Shown one piece after another: positions 1-5,436 of a stretch of 6,372 nucleotides of DNA. Position numbers and translations under genes: made by a program. The notes beneath the pieces were generated by a model. The model was not told the origin of the DNA and did not search any database. It saw only the letters and a list, made by a program, of their open reading frames with translations. The stretch spans positions 1 to 6,372 of the forward strand of contig JALOAP010000181.1 of NCBI GenBank assembly GCA_023228745.1, read 5' to 3'. This DNA comes from Dehalococcoidia bacterium (GTDB lineage Bacteria > Chloroflexota > Dehalococcoidia > Tepidiformales > Tepidiformaceae). Position 1 is the stretch's first letter. Each line of letters starts with the position of its first letter.

Positions 1-1146
1 GACACCACTGATGTCACTGGAACCGATACTACTGACATGATGGAGTCCCCACACCTAATACTATATGGATTATATACCGCAGCCGCATCTAATGGTATTT
101 TCAGTGTTGATTTTATCTTCATTAGGCAATACGCCGCCACCGAACCCACTCACGGTGCATGGGGTAGTGAAGAGGCGCTATACGAAATAACTGCTGACTT
201 CTCCGGTGTGCCAACATCCGGCATCGTTCCATTGACCGTCTATTTCACCGACAACTCATCATCAACCGGCGACCTGACTGTAACAATCGACACATGGAGT
301 TGGGATTTCGGTGATGAATCACCAGCGTCCACCGACCAGAACCCTGCACACCATTACACCACCAGCGGCACATATACCGTTGCACTTACGGCATCCAACG
401 CGACGTATGGCACAACCGACACCGAAACCAAGACCGATTACATCACCGTCAACATCGACAGTGCAGCACCGACCGCCGACTTCGTTGCCACACCGTTGTG
501 CGAGGATGTTGGCGACCCGATATACTTCATCGACTATTCCACCGGCGGCGGGCTATACGCATGGAACTGGTCGTTCGGTGATGGGAACTACTCCGAACTC
601 CGCAACCCGACACACACCTACGTATCGAACGGCACCTACGACATATCGTTGACCGTCTGGGGCGCGAACGGCACCGACACGTTGACCAAGACCGGATACA
701 TCACCATCCCGTGCGGTGCGCCGACACCGACGCCAACCGTGACACCCACGCCGACGGGCACCATTCCGGTGCAGGGCGACGTTGATACCGGCAGGATATC
801 GCCGCTTGGGTTCGTGATGCTTGCGTTCATCAACCTCGGTCTTGTGCTGCACACGTTCGTCAACAACGAGTCGCGCAACTACCTGCACGTGTTCACGGGC
901 ATCGTTGCGGTGATCGTGTCGTTCATGCTCGGCACGTTCCTGATCACCGGGTTCGTGCAGGAAGACTTCGTGGTGACTGCCGCCGAAGTGACAGTCAACT
1001 CGTCGGTGCTGTCCACCTACCAGGTCGAACAGGTGAGTATCATTGACGCCAGTGTCGGGTACTATTTCGTCTTCATCGGTATCCTGATGGCGCTGATCGT
1101 CATCCTGTCGGTAATTGAGATCATACGAGAAATCCAGGAGGGATAA
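1..1146 (+). CDS. Large surface protein, C-terminal part: probable DUF2341 end, two PKD domains, Pro/Thr stalk, three TM helices (5' partial)
   Basis: The frame is open to the left edge, so the true start lies outside the window; the first in-frame Met is at 37, and residue numbers here count from it. Residues about 20-45 (SVDFIFIRQYA, then EPTHGAWGSEE) resemble the end of a DUF2341 (concanavalin-like) domain. Two PKD domains follow, at about 52-139 with the WDFGD core (89-93) and 146-224 with WSFGDG (178-183). A Pro/Thr-rich stalk spans about 227-245. Membrane helices are at about 254-274, 284-306 and 339-363. At least six N-X-S/T sequons are visible, for example N73, N121, N177, N198, N211 and N321. 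PKD domains are beta-sandwich modules of archaeal surface-layer and adhesion proteins. The expected topology puts the PKD domains outside the membrane. As the gene lies next to small membrane proteins, it could be a virion spike or host-binding protein. A cellular adhesin is the alternative. Domain calls are firm for PKD, moderate for DUF2341. Confidence 0.9.
   Translation, partial: DTTDVTGTDTTDMMESPHLILYGLYTAAASNGIFSVDFIFIRQYAATEPTHGAWGSEEALYEITADFSGVPTSGIVPLTVYFTDNSSSTGDLTVTIDTWSWDFGDESPASTDQNPAHHYTTSGTYTVALTASNATYGTTDTETKTDYITVNIDSAAPTADFVATPLCEDVGDPIYFIDYSTGGGLYAWNWSFGDGNYSELRNPTHTYVSNGTYDISLTVWGANGTDTLTKTGYITIPCGAPTPTPTVTPTPTGTIPVQGDVDTGRISPLGFVMLAFINLGLVLHTFVNNESRNYLHVFTGIVAVIVSFMLGTFLITGFVQEDFVVTAAEVTVNSSVLSTYQVEQVSIIDASVGYYFVFIGILMALIVILSVIEIIREIQEG
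1136..1142 (+). promoter_or_regulatory. Ribosome binding site deciding the start of the 88-aa protein
   Basis: AGGAGGG lies 11 nt before the ATG at 1154 and overlaps the last codons of the surface-protein gene. It favours ATG 1154 over an in-frame TTG at 1115, which would add 13 polar residues before the first membrane helix. The placement suggests the two genes are translated from one message. Confidence 0.75.
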
Positions 1147-1153
1147 TTACACT

Positions 1154-1420
1154 ATGAGAAAATCAGGGTTCATGCCGCTCGTCATGATAGCGGTGCTCGT
1201 GCTGTTTCTTGTCATCGCCGTGGCGTTCTCTGGGCTGATGTTCGGCAACCTCGAATCGGAGGTGAACACCACCAGCCTCGACAACGAGACGCTGGCACAG
1301 TACGAGAACAGCACGGCCATGGTCCAGGCGGGTATCACCGTGCTCGACGTCGGTATGTGGATACTCGTCGCCGGTCTGTTGGTGTTCGGTGCCATATTCC
1401 TGTTCAAATGCATCATCTAA
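1154..1420 (+). CDS. Small two-helix membrane protein with a glycosylatable loop (88 aa)
   Basis: The family is not recognised. The protein has a short basic N-terminus (MRKSG), a first helix at about 7-30, a polar loop at about 31-60 and a second helix at about 64-86. The loop carries three N-X-S/T sequons (N38, N44, N52), which suggests it faces outside, where archaeal N-glycosylation acts. The positive N-terminus and the C-terminal K84 fit both ends lying inside. The gene starts 7 nt after the surface-protein gene with its SD inside that gene, so the two are probably co-transcribed and may act together in the envelope. Small proteins with two helices and a glycosylatable loop are typical of structural proteins in lipid-containing archaeal viruses, such as fusellovirus VP1. 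That is an architectural analogy only. A generic membrane protein is the alternative. Confidence 0.8.
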   Translation: MRKSGFMPLVMIAVLVLFLVIAVAFSGLMFGNLESEVNTTSLDNETLAQYENSTAMVQAGITVLDVGMWILVAGLLVFGAIFLFKCII

Positions 1421-1449
1421 AAAACCAACCATTTTCCAACAGGTTTATC

Positions 1450-1508
1450 GGCACGAGAACGGCGCCAATTCACAATCGGTGTGTAATCCGTCGTGCCAGT
1501 TCCGGCAC
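1450..1508 (+). repeat. Nested inverted repeats (GGCACGA / TCGTGCC / GGCAC)
   Basis: GGCACGA at 1450-1456 is the reverse complement of TCGTGCC at 1491-1497. The 3' arm can instead form a local hairpin, because GTGCC at 1493-1497 pairs with GGCAC at 1504-1508 around a 6-nt loop. The two folds exclude each other. They lie in the gene-free stretch between the 88-aa and 92-aa genes, upstream of the promoter. They could be a terminator or processing site for the upstream message, or binding sites for a regulator. Confidence 0.5.
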
Positions 1509-1512
1509 AACT

Positions 1513-1529
1513 GATACAATATGTGTATC
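1513..1529 (+). promoter_or_regulatory. Candidate operator: 17-bp palindrome next to the TATA box
   Basis: GATACA-N5-TGTATC is a perfect 6-bp inverted repeat ending 12 bp before the TATA box at 1542-1550. A dimeric winged-helix or ribbon-helix-helix regulator could bind here and affect TFB/TBP recruitment. A shorter palindrome, TTGTTACAA (1551-1559), lies just after the TATA box. No regulator gene is visible in the window. Confidence 0.5.
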
Positions 1530-1541
1530 GCACCGTATATC

Positions 1542-1550
1542 CTTATATAG
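1542..1550 (+). promoter_or_regulatory. Archaeal TATA-box promoter for the 92-aa membrane protein
   Basis: CTTATATAG is a good archaeal TATA box. With the usual spacing of about 26 nt from its centre, transcription should begin near 1572, directly before the SD sequence at 1573. The 189-nt gap before the 92-aa gene is the longest gene-free stretch in the window, so this looks like a dedicated promoter. Confidence 0.65.
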
Positions 1551-1572
1551 TTGTTACAATACAGTATCTATC

Positions 1573-1609
1573 AGGAGGTGACACGAACTAATATATATCG
1601 TGTAAAATT
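1573..1609 (+). promoter_or_regulatory. Strong Shine-Dalgarno joined to a distant start codon by a hairpin
   Basis: AGGAGGTG (1573-1580) is a near-perfect anti-SD match but ends 29 nt before the ATG at 1610, too far for normal initiation. Between them ACACGA (1581-1586) and TCGTGT (1598-1603) form a 6-bp stem with an 11-nt A/T-rich loop, followed by AAAATT (1604-1609). If the hairpin folds, the effective spacing falls to 6 nt. No ATG, GTG or TTG lies at a normal distance from the SD in any frame, so the SD has no other obvious partner. Confidence 0.6.
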
Positions 1610-1888
1610 ATGGCACGTGGAGGTGGAGGCTTTGGTCTCGCCGCTCTTGGCGGTGTGGCTATTGCCGTACTGATTGTGGCGATTGTTTTCGCCCTTGCCC
1701 CGACCATCGGAGGCACAATCGAGGATTCCATGCCGACGCTTGATGCGGACAGCGAATGGAACTCCTCGTATAACACCGACCTCAAGACCGGCGCCGACGT
1801 GTGGGAGGATCTGTCACCCTTCGTGATCGTCGTGGCGTTCGTCATGATGGCCGGAGTCGTATTCCTCGTACTGAGAGGGGTCCTGTGA
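1610..1888 (+). CDS. Two-helix membrane protein, candidate major structural protein (92 aa)
   Basis: The family cannot be named with certainty. The N-terminus is short and Gly-rich with one Arg (MARGGGG). The first helix is at about 9-31, a mostly acidic loop at 32-68 (APTIGGTIEDS, then a sequon at N51), and the second helix at about 69-88, preceded by W65 and P70 and followed by an Arg. This order (helix, polar glycosylatable loop of 25-40 residues, W..L.P, helix, basic end) is that of small major capsid proteins of spindle-shaped archaeal viruses such as fusellovirus VP1. This is architectural resemblance, not proven homology. The gene has its own TATA box, a very strong SD and a stem-loop directly downstream, all consistent with high expression as a single-gene transcript. 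A cellular or plasmid membrane protein of unknown role is the alternative. ATG 1610 is the only usable start. Confidence 0.85.
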   Translation: MARGGGGFGLAALGGVAIAVLIVAIVFALAPTIGGTIEDSMPTLDADSEWNSSYNTDLKTGADVWEDLSPFVIVVAFVMMAGVVFLVLRGVL

Positions 1889-1920
1889 TAACTGTCGGCT
1901 GCAACGGCCTGCAATATACC

Positions 1921-1997
1921 TGTAACCCGGCAGACCCAACCCCTGCCGGGTTTACAAACCCGAACAACCTCAACACAACTCTTTTCTGTGGTTTTTT
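1921..1997 (+). terminator. Stem-loop plus T-rich tract after the 92-aa gene
   Basis: AACCCGGCAG (1924-1933) pairs perfectly with CTGCCGGGTT (1943-1952) around a 9-nt loop. With a one-base bulge the stem extends by TGTA/TACA (1921-1924 with 1953-1956). A T-rich tract follows at 1982-1997 and ends in T6 immediately before the next ATG. Archaeal RNA polymerase terminates mainly at T-tracts, and the stem could also protect the 3' end of the upstream message. It probably lets some transcripts read through into the following gene. Confidence 0.6.
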
Positions 1998-2525
1998 ATG
2001 AACGGCACCGACACCGAACCCGAATACGAAGACCAGTACCCCGAGCCGGACTACAATACCGCGTCGCCCGACCAATCGTTCTTAAACGAGGCGTTCATCA
2101 ACAAGGCCCGGCTTATTGAATCGGACATCAAGCCGCAGAGTATCAAGTGGGTCGACATGCAGGGACTCTCAAAAGGTGCGATTGAGTCCTGGAAGAAAGT
2201 GTGGTTCTCTGTCTACGACAGGAGCAAGATGCTCGCCATCACCAAGGAGAGCCAGTATTCACAGGCGGAAAGCGTGCTCGACCTCCGTATCATCTTTAAC
2301 GAGATGAAACTGCAGCACGAGACGTTTGATATGGACAACCCAGTCCTGCTCACAATCAAGACAACAACGCTCTGGGATTTCCGTCACCTGATCACACGGT
2401 CGGACGACGGATACGAGATCGAGCGCCAGCACAAGTTTACTACCAGCACAGAGGCGAGCTCGACACAGAAGATCATCGACGCCAGACAATCGCAGGGTAA
2501 AAAGCGGTTCTTTGGGTTGGTGTGA
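1998..2525 (+). CDS. Soluble protein of unknown function (175 aa)
   Basis: The family is not recognised. There is no membrane helix and no signal peptide. The N-terminal 25 residues are acidic and low in complexity (EPEYEDQYPEPDY) and probably disordered. Residues about 30-150 look like a mixed alpha/beta domain with several Trp (WVDMQGL, WKKVWFSVYDR, LWDFRHLI). The C-terminus is basic and ends KKRFFGLV. The start is uncertain: ATG 1998 directly follows T6 and has no SD, and no upstream in-frame start exists before the stop at 1923. It might therefore depend on read-through from the preceding gene. The next gene, for a membrane protein, starts 27 nt downstream with its own SD. The basic tail could contact membrane lipid or nucleic acid, as in a matrix-type protein. 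That is speculation. Confidence 0.8.
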   Translation: MNGTDTEPEYEDQYPEPDYNTASPDQSFLNEAFINKARLIESDIKPQSIKWVDMQGLSKGAIESWKKVWFSVYDRSKMLAITKESQYSQAESVLDLRIIFNEMKLQHETFDMDNPVLLTIKTTTLWDFRHLITRSDDGYEIERQHKFTTSTEASSTQKIIDARQSQGKKRFFGLV

Positions 2526-2535
2526 GGCAAAATAA

Positions 2536-2542
2536 GAGGAGG
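2536..2542 (+). promoter_or_regulatory. Strong ribosome binding site before the 275-aa gene
   Basis: GAGGAGG lies 10 nt before ATG 2553, fixing that start. The spacer CTATATAATA resembles a TATA box, but a transcript starting from it would begin inside the gene, so it is read as an A/T-rich, unstructured spacer. Confidence 0.75.
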
Positions 2543-2552
2543 ACTATATAAT

Positions 2553-3380
2553 ATGGCATTACCCCAAATCCCAATCGGCCTGGAGCTGATCGTCGCCGTT
2601 CCCGGCGTGTTTATACTTTTGCTGGTGTTCCTGGTCTGGTTCATACTCGACCTGAAGAAACTCGCACCGGAGGCGTTCGTGTTCCGAAAATGCCGGAAGA
2701 AAGACCTGGCGGCACTCGAGGTGGAGGACATCGGGTCGGGCCATTGCCGACTGATCGTCGGCGAGAAGGACAAGAACGGCGACCCGATATTCCGGCACCC
2801 GGACGACCCGACACAGCTTGTCGTCGACCCGACATACCTGCACAACACCAAACCCCGGTATTGGGGCAACGGCCTGTCGATCTGGCATTACGCATCGTCA
2901 CAGTGGCAACCGATGACCACCATCAACGCCCTGGGCCTCAACACCTGCAAGAAGGTCGCAAAACAATATTTCCCTGAATTACTGTTCATGACCGACCGCG
3001 ACCTCATGACGTTTGCCAAGATGCGGCGAGACCATCTGAAACACAATGTCAATGCGGTGATCCATAAGTATCAGCCTGAATGGGACGACGACGAGAACAC
3101 ACCTATCACGCACGACGAGGTGTATAATGCTGTGATCGAGTATCAGGAAGCGTTGAAGAAGAAAACGATTGATACCGGCATTGTGGCATGGGACGCCGCC
3201 TTCGCCATGAACCCGATCACGCACCTCGTCCAGGACCTCGCCGAGATCAAAGTGTTGATCGAGATGAAGGTCAGATCTGAATTTGAGAAGAAACTCCAGT
3301 GGATGCAATACGGGATGATCATCGCCGGCATTATCGGTGTGACGGGTATTGTAATCATTGGAATGATGGTATTCGCGTAA
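2553..3380 (+). CDS. Membrane protein with one helix at each end (275 aa)
   Basis: No family is recognised with confidence. A hydrophobic helix lies at about 11-33 and another at about 253-274, leaving a soluble middle of about 220 residues. After the first helix comes a basic patch (RKCRKK, 45-50) and a beta-rich stretch at 51-120 (VEDIGSGHCRLIVGEKDKNG, then RYWGNGLSIWHYASSQW). Residues 121-175 are mixed. An acidic segment (EWDDDEN, 176-182) leads into probable amphipathic helices to 250. The basic patch after helix one suggests the large domain is on the inner face. The protein could link the membrane to DNA or to the soluble proteins encoded beside it. It has a strong SD and is followed 16 nt later by the next gene. 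A scaffold or matrix anchor in a virion, or an element-encoded membrane regulator, are both possible. Confidence 0.85.
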   Translation: MALPQIPIGLELIVAVPGVFILLLVFLVWFILDLKKLAPEAFVFRKCRKKDLAALEVEDIGSGHCRLIVGEKDKNGDPIFRHPDDPTQLVVDPTYLHNTKPRYWGNGLSIWHYASSQWQPMTTINALGLNTCKKVAKQYFPELLFMTDRDLMTFAKMRRDHLKHNVNAVIHKYQPEWDDDENTPITHDEVYNAVIEYQEALKKKTIDTGIVAWDAAFAMNPITHLVQDLAEIKVLIEMKVRSEFEKKLQWMQYGMIIAGIIGVTGIVIIGMMVFA

Positions 3381-3383
3381 ATT

Positions 3384-3389
3384 GGAGGT
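3384..3389 (+). promoter_or_regulatory. Ribosome binding site deciding the start of the 83-aa gene
   Basis: GGAGGT ends 7 nt before ATG 3397. An upstream in-frame TTG at 3382 overlaps the SD itself, and ATG 3403 is 13 nt away, so 3397 is preferred. Confidence 0.7.
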
Positions 3390-3396
3390 ATGTATC

Positions 3397-3648
3397 ATGA
3401 AGATGTCAACCAAAGAGTTTATCGAGATGATCGCGACACCAGGGAGTCTCTTATCGCTGGTGTTCCTTGGACTGTTCATTTGGATCCTGAATAAGATGTC
3501 TAACGCTACCGGCATCGACGCCGGTATCCAGATGATCGGAGTATTCGTCGCCGGCGGGCTGGCGGTGTTGTTTGGGGTGCTGTGGTTCATCACAATGGAC
3601 CTGCAGGCATTGAAGATCCGAATCAACGAATTGAAAAAGACGGTATGA
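3397..3648 (+). CDS. Small two-helix membrane protein (83 aa)
   Basis: The family is not recognised. A first membrane helix lies at about 16-33, a short polar loop at 34-45 with one sequon (N36-A-T), and a second helix at about 46-67 (IGVFVAGGLAVLFGVLWFI). The last 16 residues form a probable basic amphipathic helix (DLQALKIRINELKK). The loop is much shorter than in the 88-, 92- and 93-aa membrane proteins nearby, so this is probably a different family. Both ends are likely inside. The stop overlaps the next start as ATGA (3645-3648), so translation of the soluble 118-aa protein is probably coupled to it. The phage holin shape (small, two helices, charged tail) is similar, but no archaeal holin family can be identified. 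Confidence 0.8.
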   Translation: MKMSTKEFIEMIATPGSLLSLVFLGLFIWILNKMSNATGIDAGIQMIGVFVAGGLAVLFGVLWFITMDLQALKIRINELKKTV

Positions 3649-4001
3649 CCAACGGCGGCGGGATTGTCCAGCAACAGGACCACCAGGCGTATCGGCGGGA
3701 TATAGACGACCTGTTCTCGATCACGTCGGGGCACCTGTCGAAACTGATGGGTATGCTGCAGTTCAAACAGACCGTGGCAAAACCACTATTCATACCGTTT
3801 TACGAGACGTTTTATGACCTGTTCACCCAAACATCGAAATCGAAGCACATGCAGGAGAATAAAGACCTGATAGACGAGGTTAAAGAATGGTTGGACTATC
3901 GCAACCCAATCGACGCCGAACGTGTAGAGAAAGGCGCTGAATTGTTTGCGAGGTGGGCCACCGAGATGGAACGGAAGGGGATACACACCTATGGCAGATG
4001 A
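3645..4001 (+). CDS. Soluble, probably all-helical protein of unknown function (118 aa)
   Basis: The family is not recognised. The start is ATG 3645, inside the ATGA overlap with the previous stop. The upstream in-frame extension to 3582 only shadows the membrane-protein gene. There is no SD, which fits start-stop coupling. The N-terminus is flexible (TNGGG, QQQ), followed by amphipathic helical segments: about 16-42, 53-66 (FYETFYDLFTQTSK), 72-85 (KDLIDEVKEWLDY) and 90-111 (DAERVEKGAELFARWATEMER). It ends basic (KGIHTYGR). The 3' end overlaps the next gene by 11 nt. Its place between a membrane protein and an ATPase suggests an adaptor in the same complex. This is inference from context. Confidence 0.78.
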   Translation: MTNGGGIVQQQDHQAYRRDIDDLFSITSGHLSKLMGMLQFKQTVAKPLFIPFYETFYDLFTQTSKSKHMQENKDLIDEVKEWLDYRNPIDAERVEKGAELFARWATEMERKGIHTYGR

Positions 4002-4368
4002 AGAGATTTCCACTATATCGTTCGACCGGCCGAAACGCGGGTCCAAGGACGGATACCTGCAACTGTTCTTTATCCAGATGCGGGAGTATGGCAAGATGAT
4101 ATCCGACCCGAACGCCTCGCCGACCGACAAACGCCTGATCACGTTCACGATGTTCCTTATCTCGCATATCACCGACGACAACATCCGGCAGGAAGTCAGA
4201 GAAATATATTTGAGCAAGCTCGACGAAATTGCCAACATGCAGCTTGACAACGAAGCGAAGTCGTCGGAGGTTGTCGCCGCGTCGATGGGGATTGTGGGCG
4301 ACGTCGTGGCGTTCTTCGACGAGTTTATGGGTATCACGCACAGGCTCGAAATCGGGGTGGTGTCATGA
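3991..4368 (+). CDS. Soluble helical protein of unknown function (125 aa)
   Basis: The family is not recognised. ATG 3991 is chosen over an in-frame TTG at 3946 because GGAAGGGGA (3973-3981) gives an SD 9 nt upstream. The gene overlaps the previous one by 11 nt and the ATPase gene by ATGA (4365-4368). After an acidic start there is a basic patch (DRPKRGSKD, 12-20), then helical segments at about 21-36, 46-61 (DKRLITFTMFLISHIT), 64-86 and 90-118. Residues 97-113 are hydrophobic (ASMGIVGDVVAFFDEF) but carry acidic residues, so they read as an amphipathic helix rather than a membrane segment. The protein is comparable in size and helical make-up to the 118-aa protein before it. The two may form a complex with the ATPase. 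Confidence 0.8.
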   Translation: MADEEISTISFDRPKRGSKDGYLQLFFIQMREYGKMISDPNASPTDKRLITFTMFLISHITDDNIRQEVREIYLSKLDEIANMQLDNEAKSSEVVAASMGIVGDVVAFFDEFMGITHRLEIGVVS

Positions 4369-5303
4369 CACGATCCGTCGCCCGGGGGTTCGACAAAACG
4401 CAGGGACGTCACAGTAAGAAGTTCGACAACATCGCACAGCTTTTTGCCGAGACTGTGACCGGCGAATACAACCAAGACATCTCGTTTTTGATGGTCGGCA
4501 AAAAAGGTACCGGGAAATCCTATTGCCAGCTCTCGCTCGCGTACCATACCGCCTGCCACATCGCCGAGATCGTCGGCGGGCACTGGTCGGATTATTTCGA
4601 TATGGACGCCTGTGTCGCCATCGTCGACCCGGATCGGGCTAACGAGATAATGGGATACCAGGAACGGTATGCCGTCAAGATATACGATGATATCGGTGTC
4701 GGGTGGGGCGCCCGTGACTGGCAGAAGGAGGAGAACAAGGCAAAGAACGATGTGTTCCAGATCAACCGGGTCGACAACCAGGTGCAGATGTTCTCCGTGC
4801 CTAACCAGTTCCTGCTCGACAAGGTGCCCCGGTCGCTGGTGTCGCACTATGCCGAGACATACCAGCAATACTTCAAGCAAGGGTTCGTTACCATCAAGAT
4901 GTTCGAGCCGCAAACCTTGTTCCGTGAAGGCAAGATCATCCAGCCGTACCTATATATCAACCGCCGGCAGTTCGTGTTGTATGCCATCCAGAAACCGCCG
5001 TCCGAGATATCGAAGAGGTATAACCAGATGCGGTTGGAAGTGACGAGAAAGATCGTGCAGATGCGGAAAGAGCGGATCGAGGAGAAGTCACTGAAAGAGA
5101 CAAAACCGAAGATACACCCCCGCACAAAAGAAGCTATTGAACGGGCTAAGCCTATTGTGAAACTCGCAGATCAGATACACTTGAAAGGACAAAAACCACT
5201 GGATGCACTTATCGAGGCGGGAGAATCGCAGGGGATAAGTCCCAACACAACAAAATACTGGGTAAAACGAGGAATAACAAAATCGCTTGGATATACCATA
5301 TGA
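4365..5303 (+). CDS. P-loop ATPase with possible C-terminal helix-turn-helix (312 aa)
   Basis: A Walker A motif GKKGTGKS is at residues 45-52, after the strand DISFLMV, and a Walker B motif VKIYDDIG at 104-111. A further strand with VPN (145-147) is placed like sensor 1, followed by LLDKVPRSL with Arg156 as a possible finger. This makes it an AAA+/RecA-like NTPase. Residues 214-262 form a long, highly charged helical arm rich in Lys, Arg and Glu. Residues about 278-304 (ALIEAGESQGISPNTTKYW) look like a helix-turn-helix. The gene ends a chain of four overlapping genes that begins with a membrane protein, so it may power assembly, DNA packaging or extrusion. A role in replication initiation or DNA loading is an alternative, as such elements often carry a DnaA/DnaC-like ATPase. 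There is no membrane segment. The ATPase call is firm; the role is not. Confidence 0.9.
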   Translation: MTRSVARGFDKTQGRHSKKFDNIAQLFAETVTGEYNQDISFLMVGKKGTGKSYCQLSLAYHTACHIAEIVGGHWSDYFDMDACVAIVDPDRANEIMGYQERYAVKIYDDIGVGWGARDWQKEENKAKNDVFQINRVDNQVQMFSVPNQFLLDKVPRSLVSHYAETYQQYFKQGFVTIKMFEPQTLFREGKIIQPYLYINRRQFVLYAIQKPPSEISKRYNQMRLEVTRKIVQMRKERIEEKSLKETKPKIHPRTKEAIERAKPIVKLADQIHLKGQKPLDALIEAGESQGISPNTTKYWVKRGITKSLGYTI

Positions 5304-5337
5304 TCCACAACAACGACGAGCAACCACTGTTACTTTA

Positions 5338-5404
5338 TTATGTTATATCATAAGCAATTTTCAAATTTTGATTATTTTTCCGCCGGTGCATAACATAGCA
5401 TAAC
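5338..5404 (+). repeat. CATAA half-site cluster before the second promoter
   Basis: TTATG-N6-CATAA (5338-5353) is a 16-bp inverted repeat. Two more direct copies, GCATAAC at 5388-5394 and 5398-5404, are spaced 10 bp apart, about one helical turn. The last abuts the TATA box. This arrangement suggests a regulator binding on one face of the DNA and possibly looping between the two groups. The region is A/T-rich, which raises the chance-match risk. Confidence 0.45.
5356..5379 (+). terminator. T-rich archaeal terminator after the ATPase operon
   Basis: Runs of T4, T4 and T5 at 5358-5379, separated by short A-rich gaps, match the oligo-T signals that stop archaeal RNA polymerase. They follow the ATPase stop codon by about 55 nt and precede the next promoter, so they probably separate two operons. 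No strong stem is seen. Confidence 0.5.
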
Positions 5405-5414
5405 CTATATATAC
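5404..5414 (+). promoter_or_regulatory. TATA-box promoter for the second operon, probably leaderless
   Basis: CCTATATATAC holds an excellent archaeal TATA box. Counting about 26 nt from its centre places the transcript start at about 5436, at or next to ATG 5437. No SD precedes that ATG, so leaderless translation is expected. Confidence 0.7.
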
Positions 5415-5436
5415 TTCACATCAAAGTAGTAATCAT

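Noticed and set aside
720..762. Short repeated Pro/Thr codons as a possible tandem DNA repeat
   Set aside because: The units are irregular, and the pattern is explained by the Pro/Thr stalk of the surface protein.
1115..1153. In-frame TTG start at 1115 adding 13 residues to the 88-aa protein
   Set aside because: It would overlap the surface-protein gene and has no SD, while ATG 1154 has AGGAGGG at a workable distance.
1590..1600. Second TATA-like sequence (AATATATATCG) before the 92-aa gene
   Set aside because: A transcript from it would start about 10 nt inside the gene. It is better explained as the loop of the leader hairpin.
1421..1609. Possible small gene in the gap before the 92-aa protein
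   Set aside because: The open frame crossing it begins inside the 88-aa gene in another frame, has no SD and a composition unlike the neighbours. The stretch reads as regulatory DNA.
2543..2552. TATA-like ACTATATAAT before the 275-aa gene
   Set aside because: It lies between a strong SD and the ATG. A promoter there would start transcription inside the gene.
2979..3734. 251-aa open frame on the minus strand
   Set aside because: It lies opposite the 275-aa, 83-aa and 118-aa genes, which have SDs and coupled starts. Its translation is His/Arg-rich and looks like a codon shadow.
3786..4913. 375-aa open frame on the minus strand
   Set aside because: It runs antisense to three well-formed overlapping + strand genes, including the P-loop ATPase. 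Its translation shows no recognisable domain, and the frame is open mainly because of the codon bias of the real genes.
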